A stretch of DNA of 64,000 bases from Paenibacillus sp. MMS20-IR301 (GTDB lineage: Bacteria > Bacillota > Bacilli > Paenibacillales > Paenibacillaceae), in contig NZ_CP135275.1 of assembly GCF_032302195.1 (NCBI RefSeq), positions 1,984,001 through 2,048,000 of the forward strand, read 5' to 3'. Position 1 is the first letter of the stretch, and the number at the start of each line of letters is the position of its first letter. The position numbers were made by a program, and so were the translations under genes. Under the pieces are notes generated by a model. It searched no databases. It saw only the letters and a list, made by a program, of their open reading frames with translations, and had not been told where the DNA came from. Positions 16,921 through 26,616 of the stretch are shown here, in pieces.

Positions 16921-18499
16921 CGAAAGCGATGGAGCCATCGTAATCAATGTATACATTTTTCAGCAGCGGGTTATGGGCCACGTCGGCGACGCAATAATAC
17001 AGCGGCAGAATAATCATTTGATCGATCAGCATTTTTTCTGCTTTGGCATACAGCTGCATCCGCTGTGCAGGGTCTGCTGTCTGCTTGGCCTGCTTGATAT
17101 AGCCGTCGTACTGTGAATTGCTCCAGCCTGTATCATTATCCGCACTCCAGGAAGTAAAAGGTTCAAGCATAGAGGCAGGATCATTGAAGTCGGCGCTCCA
17201 GCCCGCTCTGGCCATCATGAAGTTCTGATTCCTCCGGTTCTCCAGCAGCAGAGTCCAGTTCTGCAGCTCAATCGTTGCTTCAATGCCCAGGTTCCTGTTC
17301 CATGCGGTCACCACTCTTTTTGCTATATTCTCATGCCCTTCGCCTTCATTCATAATAATGGAGAAGCTTGGAAGCTTGCTTAACCCTTCTTCACGCAGCC
17401 CTTCTGCAAGCAGCTGCTTCGCTGCTGCAATATCCATAGTGAAATACGCCTGATCTGCCACTTCAGAGCGGAAGCTCCCCTTCACCCCATGAATAGCAGG
17501 CGGAATCACTCCATAAGCTGGATTGCCGTATAACTGTTCCCGGTCAAGTGCCATCGCGAGTGCCTTGCGGATCTTCAGATTGCTGAAGGGAGCCTGATTA
17601 AGATTAAACATATAATAATAGTTGGTGGCGTAGGGCGCTCCATACACAAGCCGTGAGGTACCGTAATTCATTATTGAATAGTCCAGCTGTTCCTCGCCCC
17701 CGCCTCCAACCCAATCCACCTCTTTATTCACAAAAGCAGCTGTGGGATTCGCCGTTCCTAATTTGGGCAGCTGCAGATGTACCTCAGATAGTTTAATATC
17801 TTTGGCAGCGTAATAATCAGGATTCTTCACCAGTGTGATTGCTTCAGCTGTCCGCTGTTTAAGCTTGAAAGGACCGTTATTCACCATGGAAGTCATACCT
17901 GCAGCCCAGTTGCGGTTAGCCTTCACAGCCTTCTGATTTACGGGCAGGTAGATACTCTCGGCCAGCAGCTGGAGGAAATAGGCGGTTTTCTCCTTCAATG
18001 TCACCTGAAGTGTAGTGTTATTCAGCGCTTTCACACCGATTTGTGAAGCATCCTTCAGGATACCCTGATGATACTGCTCTGCATTATTGATTGCGTACAT
18101 ATTAAAAGCATAGACATTCCCGGCCTCCGGCGCGAGTGCCCGTTTCCAGGCATATTCGAAGTCAGAAGCCAGCACCTGCTGCTTATTGCTCCATTTGGCA
18201 TCGCCGCGGAGTGTGAACGTGTACGTTCTGCCGTCACTGGAGACCATCCATGACTTCGCGATCCCCGGGACAGCAAGCCCTGCCTGGTTCAGACGGACCA
18301 GCCCTTCGAACATTCCTTTAACTACTGTGGCTGAAGCGTCATCCGCAACAGCCGCCGGATCAAGATTACCGGGCAGTGTTCCGAGACCAATCCGCAGTAC
18401 CTTATCAGCTTGCGAAGCGGAAGCGGAGCTTGTCCCTCCGGTAAAAGTTAAACTCATGATTAAACCTAAAGCCAGAATCGCGTGCAGCACTCTTTTCAT
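16901..18499 (-). CDS. Oligopeptide ABC-type substrate-binding protein (OppA-like, no lipobox)
   Basis: A 532-aa SBP_bac_5-type protein. The Sec signal (MKRVLHAILALGLIMSLTFT) ends in GGTSSASAS without a lipobox cysteine, which is unusual because Gram-positive OppA proteins are normally lipid-anchored. The mature part has family motifs: LDPAAVADDAS, LAPEAGNVYAFN, NNGPFKLK and IRKALAMALDRE. The ATG at 18499 has GAAGGGG eight bases upstream. No permease or ATPase gene is adjacent, so it is an orphan binding protein, perhaps released to the medium or wall. Confidence 0.88.
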   Translation of the reverse strand: MKRVLHAILALGLIMSLTFTGGTSSASASQADKVLRIGLGTLPGNLDPAAVADDASATVVKGMFEGLVRLNQAGLAVPGIAKSWMVSSDGRTYTFTLRGDAKWSNKQQVLASDFEYAWKRALAPEAGNVYAFNMYAINNAEQYHQGILKDASQIGVKALNNTTLQVTLKEKTAYFLQLLAESIYLPVNQKAVKANRNWAAGMTSMVNNGPFKLKQRTAEAITLVKNPDYYAAKDIKLSEVHLQLPKLGTANPTAAFVNKEVDWVGGGGEEQLDYSIMNYGTSRLVYGAPYATNYYYMFNLNQAPFSNLKIRKALAMALDREQLYGNPAYGVIPPAIHGVKGSFRSEVADQAYFTMDIAAAKQLLAEGLREEGLSKLPSFSIIMNEGEGHENIAKRVVTAWNRNLGIEATIELQNWTLLLENRRNQNFMMARAGWSADFNDPASMLEPFTSWSADNDTGWSNSQYDGYIKQAKQTADPAQRMQLYAKAEKMLIDQMIILPLYYCVADVAHNPLLKNVYIDYDGSIAFARGSWL

Positions 18500-18622
18500 C
18501 AACGTTTCCCCTTCGATAAGCAAATATGGAATTACACTTCAGAATAACATGATCGTTAGGGCGGACGTTGTCGTAAAAGATCGAAAACAAATCATTCACA
18601 AAAATATCATTCATCTGAACGC

Positions 18623-18647
18623 AAAAAGAAGGGGCTTCAGGCCCCCT
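18623..18647 (-). terminator. Terminator of the GH87 gene
   Basis: On the minus strand GGGGCCTGAAGCCCC is followed by TTCTTTTTG, just after the stop at 18670. Confidence 0.8.
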
Positions 18648-18669
18648 CCCTTATACTGCTGCCTATATT

Positions 18670-21600
18670 CTACTGAATCAGCAGGCCAAATCCGGTCTGG
18701 ATATAATAGAGACTTGGATAGGCAATGTTGCTGGTGGTCAGGTTGTTAAATGTAGCTGATCCGTTGCCGGTATACGTGTAGATTGCCGCTCCTTTGTGGG
18801 CGCCGGAGAACCGGGAAGAGGTTACTCCATCCAGGCCGGTCCCGTTAATATTGATGTTGTTGAATACAATATTGGAGAAGCCGCCGCCGTATCCGAATTG
18901 AATTGCATCCCGCTGTGTGTTGATGATATCGATATTGGTGAATGTCACATTCTTAATCGGATCGCTAGAAGCCTCCAGATCGATGGCCCCGCGTTCCCCG
19001 TCATACAGGTCACGGCTGGTGCCGCTGTTAATAATTGTAGTGTCCGAGAATAGGATCCCGGTATTGTTGTTAAAATGGGCTCCCGGGAAGGTCGTATTCA
19101 GCCGGATGCCGGAGCCGCCGACCGTGTCGATGATATAGTTGTGATCCGCCTTGTGTCCGCTGCCGCCGAAGAAGGCAATCCCGCCGGCGCGCCAGTTGTT
19201 CTCAATTGTGTTGTAGGAGAAGGTATTATTCACTCCGTCCGGTGCACCGAAGGTGTTGCTCGGCCATACAGCCAGGCCATCATCCCCGTTATTGCGGACA
19301 TTGGTATTACGGATAGTAGAATTGCTCGTTCCCTGGGAGTAGTTAATGCCGTCAGCAAGATTATTGCGGATGCGGCTGTTCTCGACTAGCAGATTATTCG
19401 CATAGATTGCCGGAGTATGCGCATAATCACCTACCCACATGCCGCATTCGAAATGCTCTACCCAGACATCATGGATGATGGAGTTGTTGCCGAAGTTATC
19501 CATGAAGCCTTTGTAGATTGCATTCTGGTTATAGCGCGACCGCAGGTTCGAATTCATATAGACATTGCTGAAATCGAGCTTGCCCAGAATCCGCAGGGAG
19601 ATGCCTCCGCCAGCAGCATTCGGGTTGGTGAACTGCAGATTGGTATGCCAGTACCCCGCACCAGTAACCGTGAAGTTGTTAATCATGTTGCTGACAGAGC
19701 CAATCACCCACATGCTGCTCAGGTTGAATGTCCCTGCCGGAATATAGAGCGTTTTGCCGCCAGCGACTGCTGCAGTAACTGCACTGTTAAAGGCAGCGAG
19801 ATCATCCTGGCCGTCTCCGGCCACCGCACCGTAATCCGTTACCGATACCGTATTCGCTGGTCTGCTGATTGCAGCCGGTACCGGCTCGATTTCGAGGAAG
19901 TCTACACCATACTCCAGACTGTCACCGTTGTTTTTCTGGATACGGATGGTGTCGCCCGGCTGAAGCGGGGTATCCAGCTTCCAGTGCACTTCATCAAACC
20001 GGAACAACGGCCGTCCGGCGCTTGGGGCATCACCCGGCTGGTCGCCGGAGAAATACTGCCAGGCGTAGTACGAAGTGAGCGGAATGGTTTTAGCTTTGCT
20101 GCCGTTCACGTATACATCCAGTGCGCCTGTAAGCCCCATGCCGTCCGCTGAGTCGGGCATAGTGAACCTCATGGTTACTCCGGCACCGCCCTGCCCTGCT
20201 CTGACCGTCCACTGGGCATAAGCACCATTGGACGGAAGAGCAATATAGCTCTGGCCCGAAGCCTCGGATGCGGTCAGCGCCTGATCGAAATCCGGAGCGG
20301 TCCGCAGTGCCGCCGCGCCGCCACGCGTTGCATCCTCTGTGTCATACCGGCTGTATGGTACGCTTGCCCCGCGCAGGGCATAGACAACAAGATTCGCCGT
20401 ATTCACATTGTTGGCCTGCTTCGTTGCCACTTCATTGGCATCCACAGCAACCGTTGTCGTTACGGTGTAATTGCCGTTTACTGCCGTCCACGATCCCGGA
20501 ATGGACACATTCACGGAAGCTCCGGCGGCAAGTACACCGCTGTAGGACCCTGTAAAGGTCTGCACTGTAGCCCCTGCTGAATTTTTGAGCACCAGGGTAA
20601 TTCCATGTGCACCGCCTGCCGAAGCAATCGTGCCCTGATTCTTAAGATTGACGGTGAAGGCTACATTAGTATTGGCAACCGGGTTGCCAGGAGACCAAGT
20701 AGCTGTACCTGTCAGATCGGAGCTGGCTACAGGTGCAACTATAAGTGCTGTAGGGCTGGTATAGCTGTTGTTGCTGTCATTCTGCTCGATGATCAGATTG
20801 CTCTCATCGACTGTGGCACTCAGCGGATAGGTTGCGGCTGTTCTGGTACCGGCACTCACTGAGACTGTTGCCGAAGCACCTGCTGCAAGTGCGGCTACCG
20901 GAGCCGAGCCGGCCAGTTCATTGTTTAGATAGAAATTGACTGTAGTTGCCGCAGCTGCTGCGCTGCCGTTATTTTTAACAGTTGCATTCAATGTAAGCGC
21001 ACTTGTCTCCACCGGTGAAGCCGGTGTCCAGGACAGGCCGGTGATGATTAAATCAGGGTTCGGTGCGGGCGTACCGTATACCTGGAATTCCGCAATTTGT
21101 CCGGCTGGCGCACCTGTATTCGAAGTAATGTTAAGCTGCAGCCTTTTGACTGTTGCCGTAACAGGAATAGTTACCGTATTACCGGTGGCCGGATTGAAGG
21201 TATACGCCTGGGCTGAGACCAGATTACTGAAGGCGGTTGTACTCTGGTTATGACCGAGCACCTGAATATTCTGAGTACGGGTTCCCCATTCCGTAGCCGG
21301 GTTCAGCTTCAGTACAACCGATGTAATATTATGATTCGCCCCCAGATCGAGCGTCAGTGTACTTGGATTGCTGCTGCCCTCCCAATAGGTAGCCGTGTTG
21401 TTGTCATTGGCATTACCGGCTATGAAGTTCTGTGTACTGGAGGATGCACTGATGGCCTTACCGGCAGCAACATTCCCTCCCGGTGATACCGTTGCCGTCG
21501 GTACTGGTGTCGGACTTGGTGTTACTGTTGGCGTAGGAACCGGTGTCGGGCTCGGCGTTACCACCGGTGTCGGGGTGGAGACCGGTGTCGGGCTTGGTGT

Positions 21601-22584
21601 CACTGCCGGGGTCGCAGAGGGTGAAGGTGTTGGCGTAGCGTTAACACCTTCAGCTGCAATGATCAGATCCAGATTCACATTCCCGGTATCCCCGGAGTCA
21701 TATTTGTAGGCAATGGTGTTGCTGCCTGCATTCAGAACAAGGCTCTCCGTCTTGGTACTCCAGGTATCCCAGTTCGCCAGATTAGGCAGAACCGTTTGAC
21801 GGATCTTAGTTCCATTGACGTAGATGCTGAGCGTCTTGTCACTTCCGCTTGCATTCGCATATTTCAGGGTGACGTTCCGTGTACCTGCTGCCGTCACATT
21901 CACAGTGAAGGTGGTAGCAGGTCCCTGGTTCAGGTATCCGTCTACAAAGCCTGCACCGGAATAGCCGGTATGGTCGGTATTCACCTTGGCTCCGCCTGAC
22001 AGCGCTGCGGCTTCCGCCTCATAGGTACCGGCAGGAACAGGAGTTGCTGTCGGAGCAGGCGTAGCACTGGCTGAGCCGTAGATTTCAAGCTCGGCCAGCT
22101 GGGCGGCCGGCCAGCCGGTGTTCGCAGTGAAGCTTAGGCGGACATAACGGGTACTGACTGCTGCGAAGTTAACTGTTACGCTGTTCCCGTTAACCGGCGG
22201 ATTAAATACGTAGTTAGCTGAAGCAACAATATCTGTAAAAGTTGTCCCGTTCGTACTGCCTTGAACAGCCAGTGTCTGTGTACGTGTCTCCCAGCCAGAT
22301 GGAAGCTTTAGCACAAGCTGGTCAATCGCAGTGAGCGAACCTAAGTCGACCTGAATCCATTGCGGCCAAGCATTGTTCGTGCTCTCCCAATAAGTGTCCT
22401 GGTTGCCATCCTTTACATTGTCCGGTGAATAGGTTTGCGATTGACCGCTGGAAGTGATCGTTTTGCCTGGTGTCAGATTCTGCCCGCCCGCTGCAAACGT
22501 AAAGTTCAGCGGTCCGGCAGCAAGGAATAAAGTTGAGAACAGCAGCGTAACCACAAGTGACCAAATGACATACTTGTTGCGCAT
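18670..22584 (-). CDS. Secreted GH87 alpha-1,3-glucanase (mutanase), multidomain
   Basis: A 1304-aa secreted enzyme that should hydrolyse alpha-1,3-glucan of fungal walls or mutan. Order: signal peptide (1-32), discoidin domain 1 (about 35-155), CBM6/35-type module (about 185-312), Thr/Pro linker (about 315-365), discoidin domain 2 (about 366-505), two CARDB-type domains (about 510-735), a further beta module, and a right-handed beta-helix catalytic domain (about 895-1304). The discoidin-CBM-TP linker-discoidin-catalytic order matches known Paenibacillus/Bacillus circulans GH87 enzymes. In the catalytic part, ADG (Asp 1078) and GDDG (Asp 1101, 1102) keep the 23/24-residue spacing of the GH87 acidic triad. 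The ATG at 22584 follows AAGGAGGA. Confidence 0.9.
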   Translation of the reverse strand: MRNKYVIWSLVVTLLFSTLFLAAGPLNFTFAAGGQNLTPGKTITSSGQSQTYSPDNVKDGNQDTYWESTNNAWPQWIQVDLGSLTAIDQLVLKLPSGWETRTQTLAVQGSTNGTTFTDIVASANYVFNPPVNGNSVTVNFAAVSTRYVRLSFTANTGWPAAQLAELEIYGSASATPAPTATPVPAGTYEAEAAALSGGAKVNTDHTGYSGAGFVDGYLNQGPATTFTVNVTAAGTRNVTLKYANASGSDKTLSIYVNGTKIRQTVLPNLANWDTWSTKTESLVLNAGSNTIAYKYDSGDTGNVNLDLIIAAEGVNATPTPSPSATPAVTPSPTPVSTPTPVVTPSPTPVPTPTVTPSPTPVPTATVSPGGNVAAGKAISASSSTQNFIAGNANDNNTATYWEGSSNPSTLTLDLGANHNITSVVLKLNPATEWGTRTQNIQVLGHNQSTTAFSNLVSAQAYTFNPATGNTVTIPVTATVKRLQLNITSNTGAPAGQIAEFQVYGTPAPNPDLIITGLSWTPASPVETSALTLNATVKNNGSAAAAATTVNFYLNNELAGSAPVAALAAGASATVSVSAGTRTAATYPLSATVDESNLIIEQNDSNNSYTSPTALIVAPVASSDLTGTATWSPGNPVANTNVAFTVNLKNQGTIASAGGAHGITLVLKNSAGATVQTFTGSYSGVLAAGASVNVSIPGSWTAVNGNYTVTTTVAVDANEVATKQANNVNTANLVVYALRGASVPYSRYDTEDATRGGAAALRTAPDFDQALTASEASGQSYIALPSNGAYAQWTVRAGQGGAGVTMRFTMPDSADGMGLTGALDVYVNGSKAKTIPLTSYYAWQYFSGDQPGDAPSAGRPLFRFDEVHWKLDTPLQPGDTIRIQKNNGDSLEYGVDFLEIEPVPAAISRPANTVSVTDYGAVAGDGQDDLAAFNSAVTAAVAGGKTLYIPAGTFNLSSMWVIGSVSNMINNFTVTGAGYWHTNLQFTNPNAAGGGISLRILGKLDFSNVYMNSNLRSRYNQNAIYKGFMDNFGNNSIIHDVWVEHFECGMWVGDYAHTPAIYANNLLVENSRIRNNLADGINYSQGTSNSTIRNTNVRNNGDDGLAVWPSNTFGAPDGVNNTFSYNTIENNWRAGGIAFFGGSGHKADHNYIIDTVGGSGIRLNTTFPGAHFNNNTGILFSDTTIINSGTSRDLYDGERGAIDLEASSDPIKNVTFTNIDIINTQRDAIQFGYGGGFSNIVFNNININGTGLDGVTSSRFSGAHKGAAIYTYTGNGSATFNNLTTSNIAYPSLYYIQTGFGLLIQ
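21488..21645 (-). repeat. Thr/Pro linker-coding repeat in the GH87 gene
   Basis: Repeated ACCGGTGTCGG-type units on the plus strand encode TPSPTPVPTP-like repeats. Coding tracts like this are prone to length change. Confidence 0.85.
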
Positions 22585-22792
22585 TAGACTCCTCCTTAAT
22601 CTATTGTAAGACGTTGAAGCGGATGTCCTGTCTCCGGCAAGCCTCCTTTCGCTGCAATACACCATCATTATAAATTTAGTGCAGCACTCTCCATAATAGC
22701 TATTTCTACGGAAAAGATAGGCATTTCAATGATCGTACATATTTGAAGTAAATTCATCCTAAGCAAATGCCGGAATCCCCTATTGGCATACC

Positions 22793-22820
22793 AAAAAGAC
22801 ACTTCCCCCAGGGAAGTGCC
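22793..22820 (-). terminator. Terminator of the RCC1-protein gene
   Basis: On the minus strand CACTTCCC-TGG-GGGAAGTG is followed by TCTTTTTGG. Confidence 0.8.
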
Positions 22821-22852
22821 TTCAATCTGTTCTATTCTATTACCGCCCGTAT

Positions 22853-24964
22853 TTACTGTATCGGAGTAAGCTGATTGCCATATTTGCTGCCTGATCTGGA
22901 CAAATCGCTTCCGTCATTTCCCCAGTTCCATACGGAACCATCCGTTTGAATACCTGTGGTATATGTGGACGAGGTGAAGATATCCTTCCAGCTGCCCGTT
23001 CCGCTGACACGGGTTGGCACGGATTGCACTTTGGCCGAACCATTCCCCAGCTGCCCGTAGCTATTATCCCCCCAGGCGTACAGCTGTCCGTTATTCTGCA
23101 GGGCATAAGCCCGGTATCCGGCATTCCATATCTTTGTCCAGCTTTTTACCGAAGAGATTATCACAGGTGTGGCTGAACTGCTGCCCACACCATTGCCGGC
23201 CATACTGCTGCCCCATTGCCATAAGGATCCGTCTTTCTTGAGACCCACAGAAGCGTATTCACCAGCCTCGGCCTGAACCCAGTCTGCAGTATTGCCTATC
23301 CGGGTAAAAGCCGTCACACCTGCACTGTACTTGGTGGCGATCCCCAGTTGTCCCCTGCTGTTATCCCCAAGTCCCCACAGCGTGCCGTTATTCTTCACGG
23401 CAAGTATTGAGCTATTAAACACACTGACAGACCGCCAATCCCTATTCTGGCTCAGCTGGAGCGGAGCATTAACGGCAACACTTGGAGCACCTTTATTAAT
23501 CTTCTGCCAGCTGTCCTTGCCCCAGAACCACAAGGTACCGTCTGTCCGGAGGCCTACGGTGAAGCCTAGGTCTGATGGGGCAATCATCTTCCAGGTGCTG
23601 CCGGCCATCAGCGGTTCAAATTCATATGCCGCCGACCGGCCAAGACCGCTTGGTGCCTGGTCGCCATAGCGGTAGCTCCAGAGACTGCCGTCTCGTTTGA
23701 GTGCATACAGTTCCTCGCGGCTGCCGGTAATGGAGCTCCAGTCCCTGTCACTGCCAAGCTGCTGGTTGTGGATTTCATGGATCTCGTCACTTAGCCACAG
23801 GCTGCCGTCACCTTTCAGCGTATAGGTTCTCCAGTCGGTAAATACCTGATCAAGGATGGAATTGACTGGTGCCGCAGCATCAGGTGTTGTTTCTTCTACC
23901 AGCGGATTCTCATAGGGCAGCGGAGTGTATGCTGAATCCGACAGCCCGTTCCCGCGCTGGCCCCAGGTGTTGGTTCCGTATGTCCATACCCCGCCATTCT
24001 CATCCAGGGCAACCCCGAAGTTGCCCCCTTCATCCGCATCCGTTAATTTCACCGGACAATTATACTGATCATATTGATCAAGGCCGGTATTCCATTTCCA
24101 GAATGAACCGTCACCGCGCACCATTCCCGACACGAACTCCCCTGTCAGGCTTACCACCTGATTCATCTCGCTTAAGAGCTCAAATCCGATAGATTCCGAA
24201 TTCTGATCCTTGCTTAGCCGCCAGACGGAGCCGTCCTTCTTCCGGACAACTGAATAGTAACTGGCTGCAATCTGGTCGAAATCATGCTCACTTCCGATGC
24301 GGACCAGCTTACCCGTGTTGTAATCGGTCGGAACTATGTTCCCCATTCCCCAGAGGCTGCCGTCCTTCTTCAATGCGAGCAGCCCGTCACTTCCGACGGA
24401 TACATCCGCCCAATCCTTGTCACTGTTAAGCTTGCCGTTTCCTATTGTGCCCTGGAGTACATTCACGCCGAACTGCCAGAGTGTTCCGTCTTTGCGGATG
24501 GCCGCGAGCCCCCCGCCGCCAGCAGAGATCATGGCCCAATTATTATCCTTGCCGTAGCGGAGCGGCGTACTCCGGTCGACCAGCGCCGGGTCCTGCCAGG
24601 CAATATACTTATTCCTCACATTGGTTCCCCACATCCAGAGGCTGCCGTCCTTCTTGATTGCCGCCGATAAAGTATCTCCAGCCGCGACAGATACCCAATT
24701 CTTCTCCGCTCCAACTTGAACCGGTGCGCTGCGGGAGATGAAGCTGCCATCCCCAAGCTCCCCGCTGCTGTTGTCACCCCATGCCCACAGGGTTCCGTCT
24801 GCTCCTACGGCCAGCACATGTCCTGCACCGGCAGAGATGTTCACAACCTTCGGCAATGCGGAAGCATCCGCCGCCCGGACAGCAGGCGCGGATAATACGG
24901 TGCTGCATAGCATGGTGAGGATAAGCAAAGCTGTGCACAATGATCTTTTCCAGAGATGACTCAT
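22853..24964 (-). CDS. Secreted RCC1-repeat beta-propeller protein
   Basis: A 703-aa protein with a Sec signal (residues 1-32, ending AVRAADAS). It then consists of about a dozen RCC1-type repeats of the pattern G-LWAWGDNS-GQLG (for example TLWAWGDNSSGELGDG near residue 60 and LYAWGDNSYGQLGNG near the end). This fold is a seven-bladed propeller, and two propellers would fit the length. No catalytic motif or wall anchor is seen. It probably binds a protein or carbohydrate outside the cell; partner unknown. The ATG at 24964 follows GGGGGAAA. Confidence 0.85.
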   Translation of the reverse strand: MSHLWKRSLCTALLILTMLCSTVLSAPAVRAADASALPKVVNISAGAGHVLAVGADGTLWAWGDNSSGELGDGSFISRSAPVQVGAEKNWVSVAAGDTLSAAIKKDGSLWMWGTNVRNKYIAWQDPALVDRSTPLRYGKDNNWAMISAGGGGLAAIRKDGTLWQFGVNVLQGTIGNGKLNSDKDWADVSVGSDGLLALKKDGSLWGMGNIVPTDYNTGKLVRIGSEHDFDQIAASYYSVVRKKDGSVWRLSKDQNSESIGFELLSEMNQVVSLTGEFVSGMVRGDGSFWKWNTGLDQYDQYNCPVKLTDADEGGNFGVALDENGGVWTYGTNTWGQRGNGLSDSAYTPLPYENPLVEETTPDAAAPVNSILDQVFTDWRTYTLKGDGSLWLSDEIHEIHNQQLGSDRDWSSITGSREELYALKRDGSLWSYRYGDQAPSGLGRSAAYEFEPLMAGSTWKMIAPSDLGFTVGLRTDGTLWFWGKDSWQKINKGAPSVAVNAPLQLSQNRDWRSVSVFNSSILAVKNNGTLWGLGDNSRGQLGIATKYSAGVTAFTRIGNTADWVQAEAGEYASVGLKKDGSLWQWGSSMAGNGVGSSSATPVIISSVKSWTKIWNAGYRAYALQNNGQLYAWGDNSYGQLGNGSAKVQSVPTRVSGTGSWKDIFTSSTYTTGIQTDGSVWNWGNDGSDLSRSGSKYGNQLTPIQ

Positions 24965-25069
24965 AAATTTCCCCCAGCGTATGTATCGGATGCGATAAGC
25001 TATAACGCTTATACCCGTGTATTATAATCCCGGAGGCTATAACCAGAATATGACAAAAATCCTCCCTGA

Positions 25070-25561
25070 TTACTCAGAGAGGACCGTTAAATCTGTGATA
25101 TACCAGGCATCACACGCGAAATGCTCGGAACCCGCCAGCGGGGCATCCAGCAGCTCAAATCCGTGTTTGAGATAGAAGCGGTTTGCCGCCTCCATGCTTT
25201 GCAGTGTCTCCAGGTAACACTTACGGTAGTGCTGTGAGGCAAAGCCGAGTGCCGTCCGGAGCAGTTCACCGGCAATGCCTTTGCCGCGGATTCCGGAGGC
25301 CAGATACATTTTCTGCAATTCACAGATCTGCTCCGGACCGTCAAAAGCGGCAATTCCGCATCCGCCCAGCACTGTACCCTCTTCCTCCACAATCCAGTAA
25401 GCCCGGTTATCCGCACTGCTATAATAGCTATGTAAGTCATGCATGCTGGCATCCGCCCACGCCAGTCCCTCGCGGTTGCCGCCGAATTCAATCAGGCATT
25501 CCCTGATGATCTGTTCAATAGCTGCGTTGTCTGCATGTGTTATAGGCCTGATTGTTAACAT
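25070..25561 (-). CDS. GNAT-family N-acetyltransferase
   Basis: A 163-aa GNAT. The acetyl-CoA-binding motif lies around residues 90-100 (ASGIRGKGIAGELL), followed by YLETLQSMEAANRFYLKHGF. The N-terminal TIRPITHADNAAIEQII is typical. The ATG at 25561 follows AGGAGG. Substrate unknown. Confidence 0.88.
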   Translation of the reverse strand: MLTIRPITHADNAAIEQIIRECLIEFGGNREGLAWADASMHDLHSYYSSADNRAYWIVEEEGTVLGGCGIAAFDGPEQICELQKMYLASGIRGKGIAGELLRTALGFASQHYRKCYLETLQSMEAANRFYLKHGFELLDAPLAGSEHFACDAWYITDLTVLSE

Positions 25562-25721
25562 ATGCTAATCCTCCTGTTGAATGATATCAGTCACATTAGC
25601 ATATTCCGCTGCTGCTGTCATCCCTGGAAAGGCCTTATGATAATACATGGGTATCCCAGGATACAAGAATGCCCTAAGAAATTCCTTGCTGAACGGCCGG
25701 GGGAAATTCATTCCTGCTAAG

Positions 25722-25957
25722 CCAAGTCTAGTCAACCCATTGCCGGCCCTTATGGACATCACAGACCTTATTTGCTCAAAATAGGCCTTTTGGGCGGTTT
25801 TACGGACACCACGGCCCTTATCCGCGGCTTTTCGTGGGCTAACTCGGCTTTTTCGGTGAAGTAACGGCGCTGGTGTCCGCAAGTCCGCACTCTGGTGCCT
25901 CTCTGCAGGCTTAACGTCTCTCCTGTCCATAACGTGTAGCTAGTCACTTGAACAACC
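25722..25957 (-). repeat. Dispersed intergenic repeat, copy A
   Basis: About 235 bp. On the minus strand it begins GGTTGTTCAAGTGACTAG and contains GAGACGTTAAGCCTGC, the GGACACCAGCGCCGTTACTT block and GTGATGTCCATAAGGGCC. It is related to copies B and C and is the left-hand counterpart of B in the large inverted repeat. Confidence 0.75.
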
Positions 25958-26385
25958 TTTATATGACGGGCAACTTTCTTATACAGAGGGCCAATTCAGT
26001 CCGTCTACCTGCGCGGCAGCTCATTAAACATGATTTTCCGCTTAAAGGTGAGGCATTCGGCCGCTGGCATCCCTACAGTTTCAATATCCCCTCTACCGGC
26101 TCCCCTTACTTTAAATTTTTTTAGTTCAATCAAATTAAATAAATTGAAATAAGAAACTTTAGAAAAAAGAGAGTCGGTAGTGGGGGGGATATGTAGGGGC
26201 ACTAGCGACCTCCTGAGTTACAGAATGTTCACCATAAACAGCGGTAATCATCAATAAATTTGGGCATAACAGCGGCCGGAAATCCAAAACTCATTTTCAA
26301 GCGGAAATCATCTACAATGAGCTGCCTTGCGCAGGTAATTGGGTTGAATGTGCCCTCCATTAAGAAAAGCAGCCAGCCATGCAAC

Positions 26386-26616
26386 GGTTGTTCAAGGTAC
26401 CAGCTTAGCGTTACGGACATGAGCGACGTTAAGCCTGCGGAAAGGTACCGGAGTGTCGTTCTTACGGACATCAACGCCGTTATTTCAGCAGAAAAGCGGA
26501 GTTTGTCCATGATAAGTGGCGGATAAGGGCCGTCATGTCCGTAAGCCCGCCCGAATGACTTTTTTGGAGCGAATAAAGGCTGTGGTGTCCGTCAGATATG
26601 GATTGTACTTGAACCA
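26386..26616 (+). repeat. Dispersed intergenic repeat, copy B
   Basis: About 230 bp bounded by GGTTGTTCAAGGTAC and GTACTTGAACCA, which are near inverted repeats of each other. It contains TAGCGTTACGGACATGAGCG, TTACGGACATCAACGCCGTT and GCCGTCATGTCCGTAAGCCC. Confidence 0.78.

Noticed and set aside
19417..20151. 244-aa plus-strand frame
   Set aside because: Antisense shadow of the GH87 catalytic and beta modules.
25565..25930. 121-aa minus-strand frame
   Set aside because: It lies over repeat copy A and its translation (DVKPAERHQS) also appears in copy B. There is no RBS and no family, so it is repeat-derived.
26229..26526. Two overlapping frames of about 90 aa on opposite strands
   Set aside because: Both are inside the large inverted repeat and have no ribosome binding site or recognisable domain.
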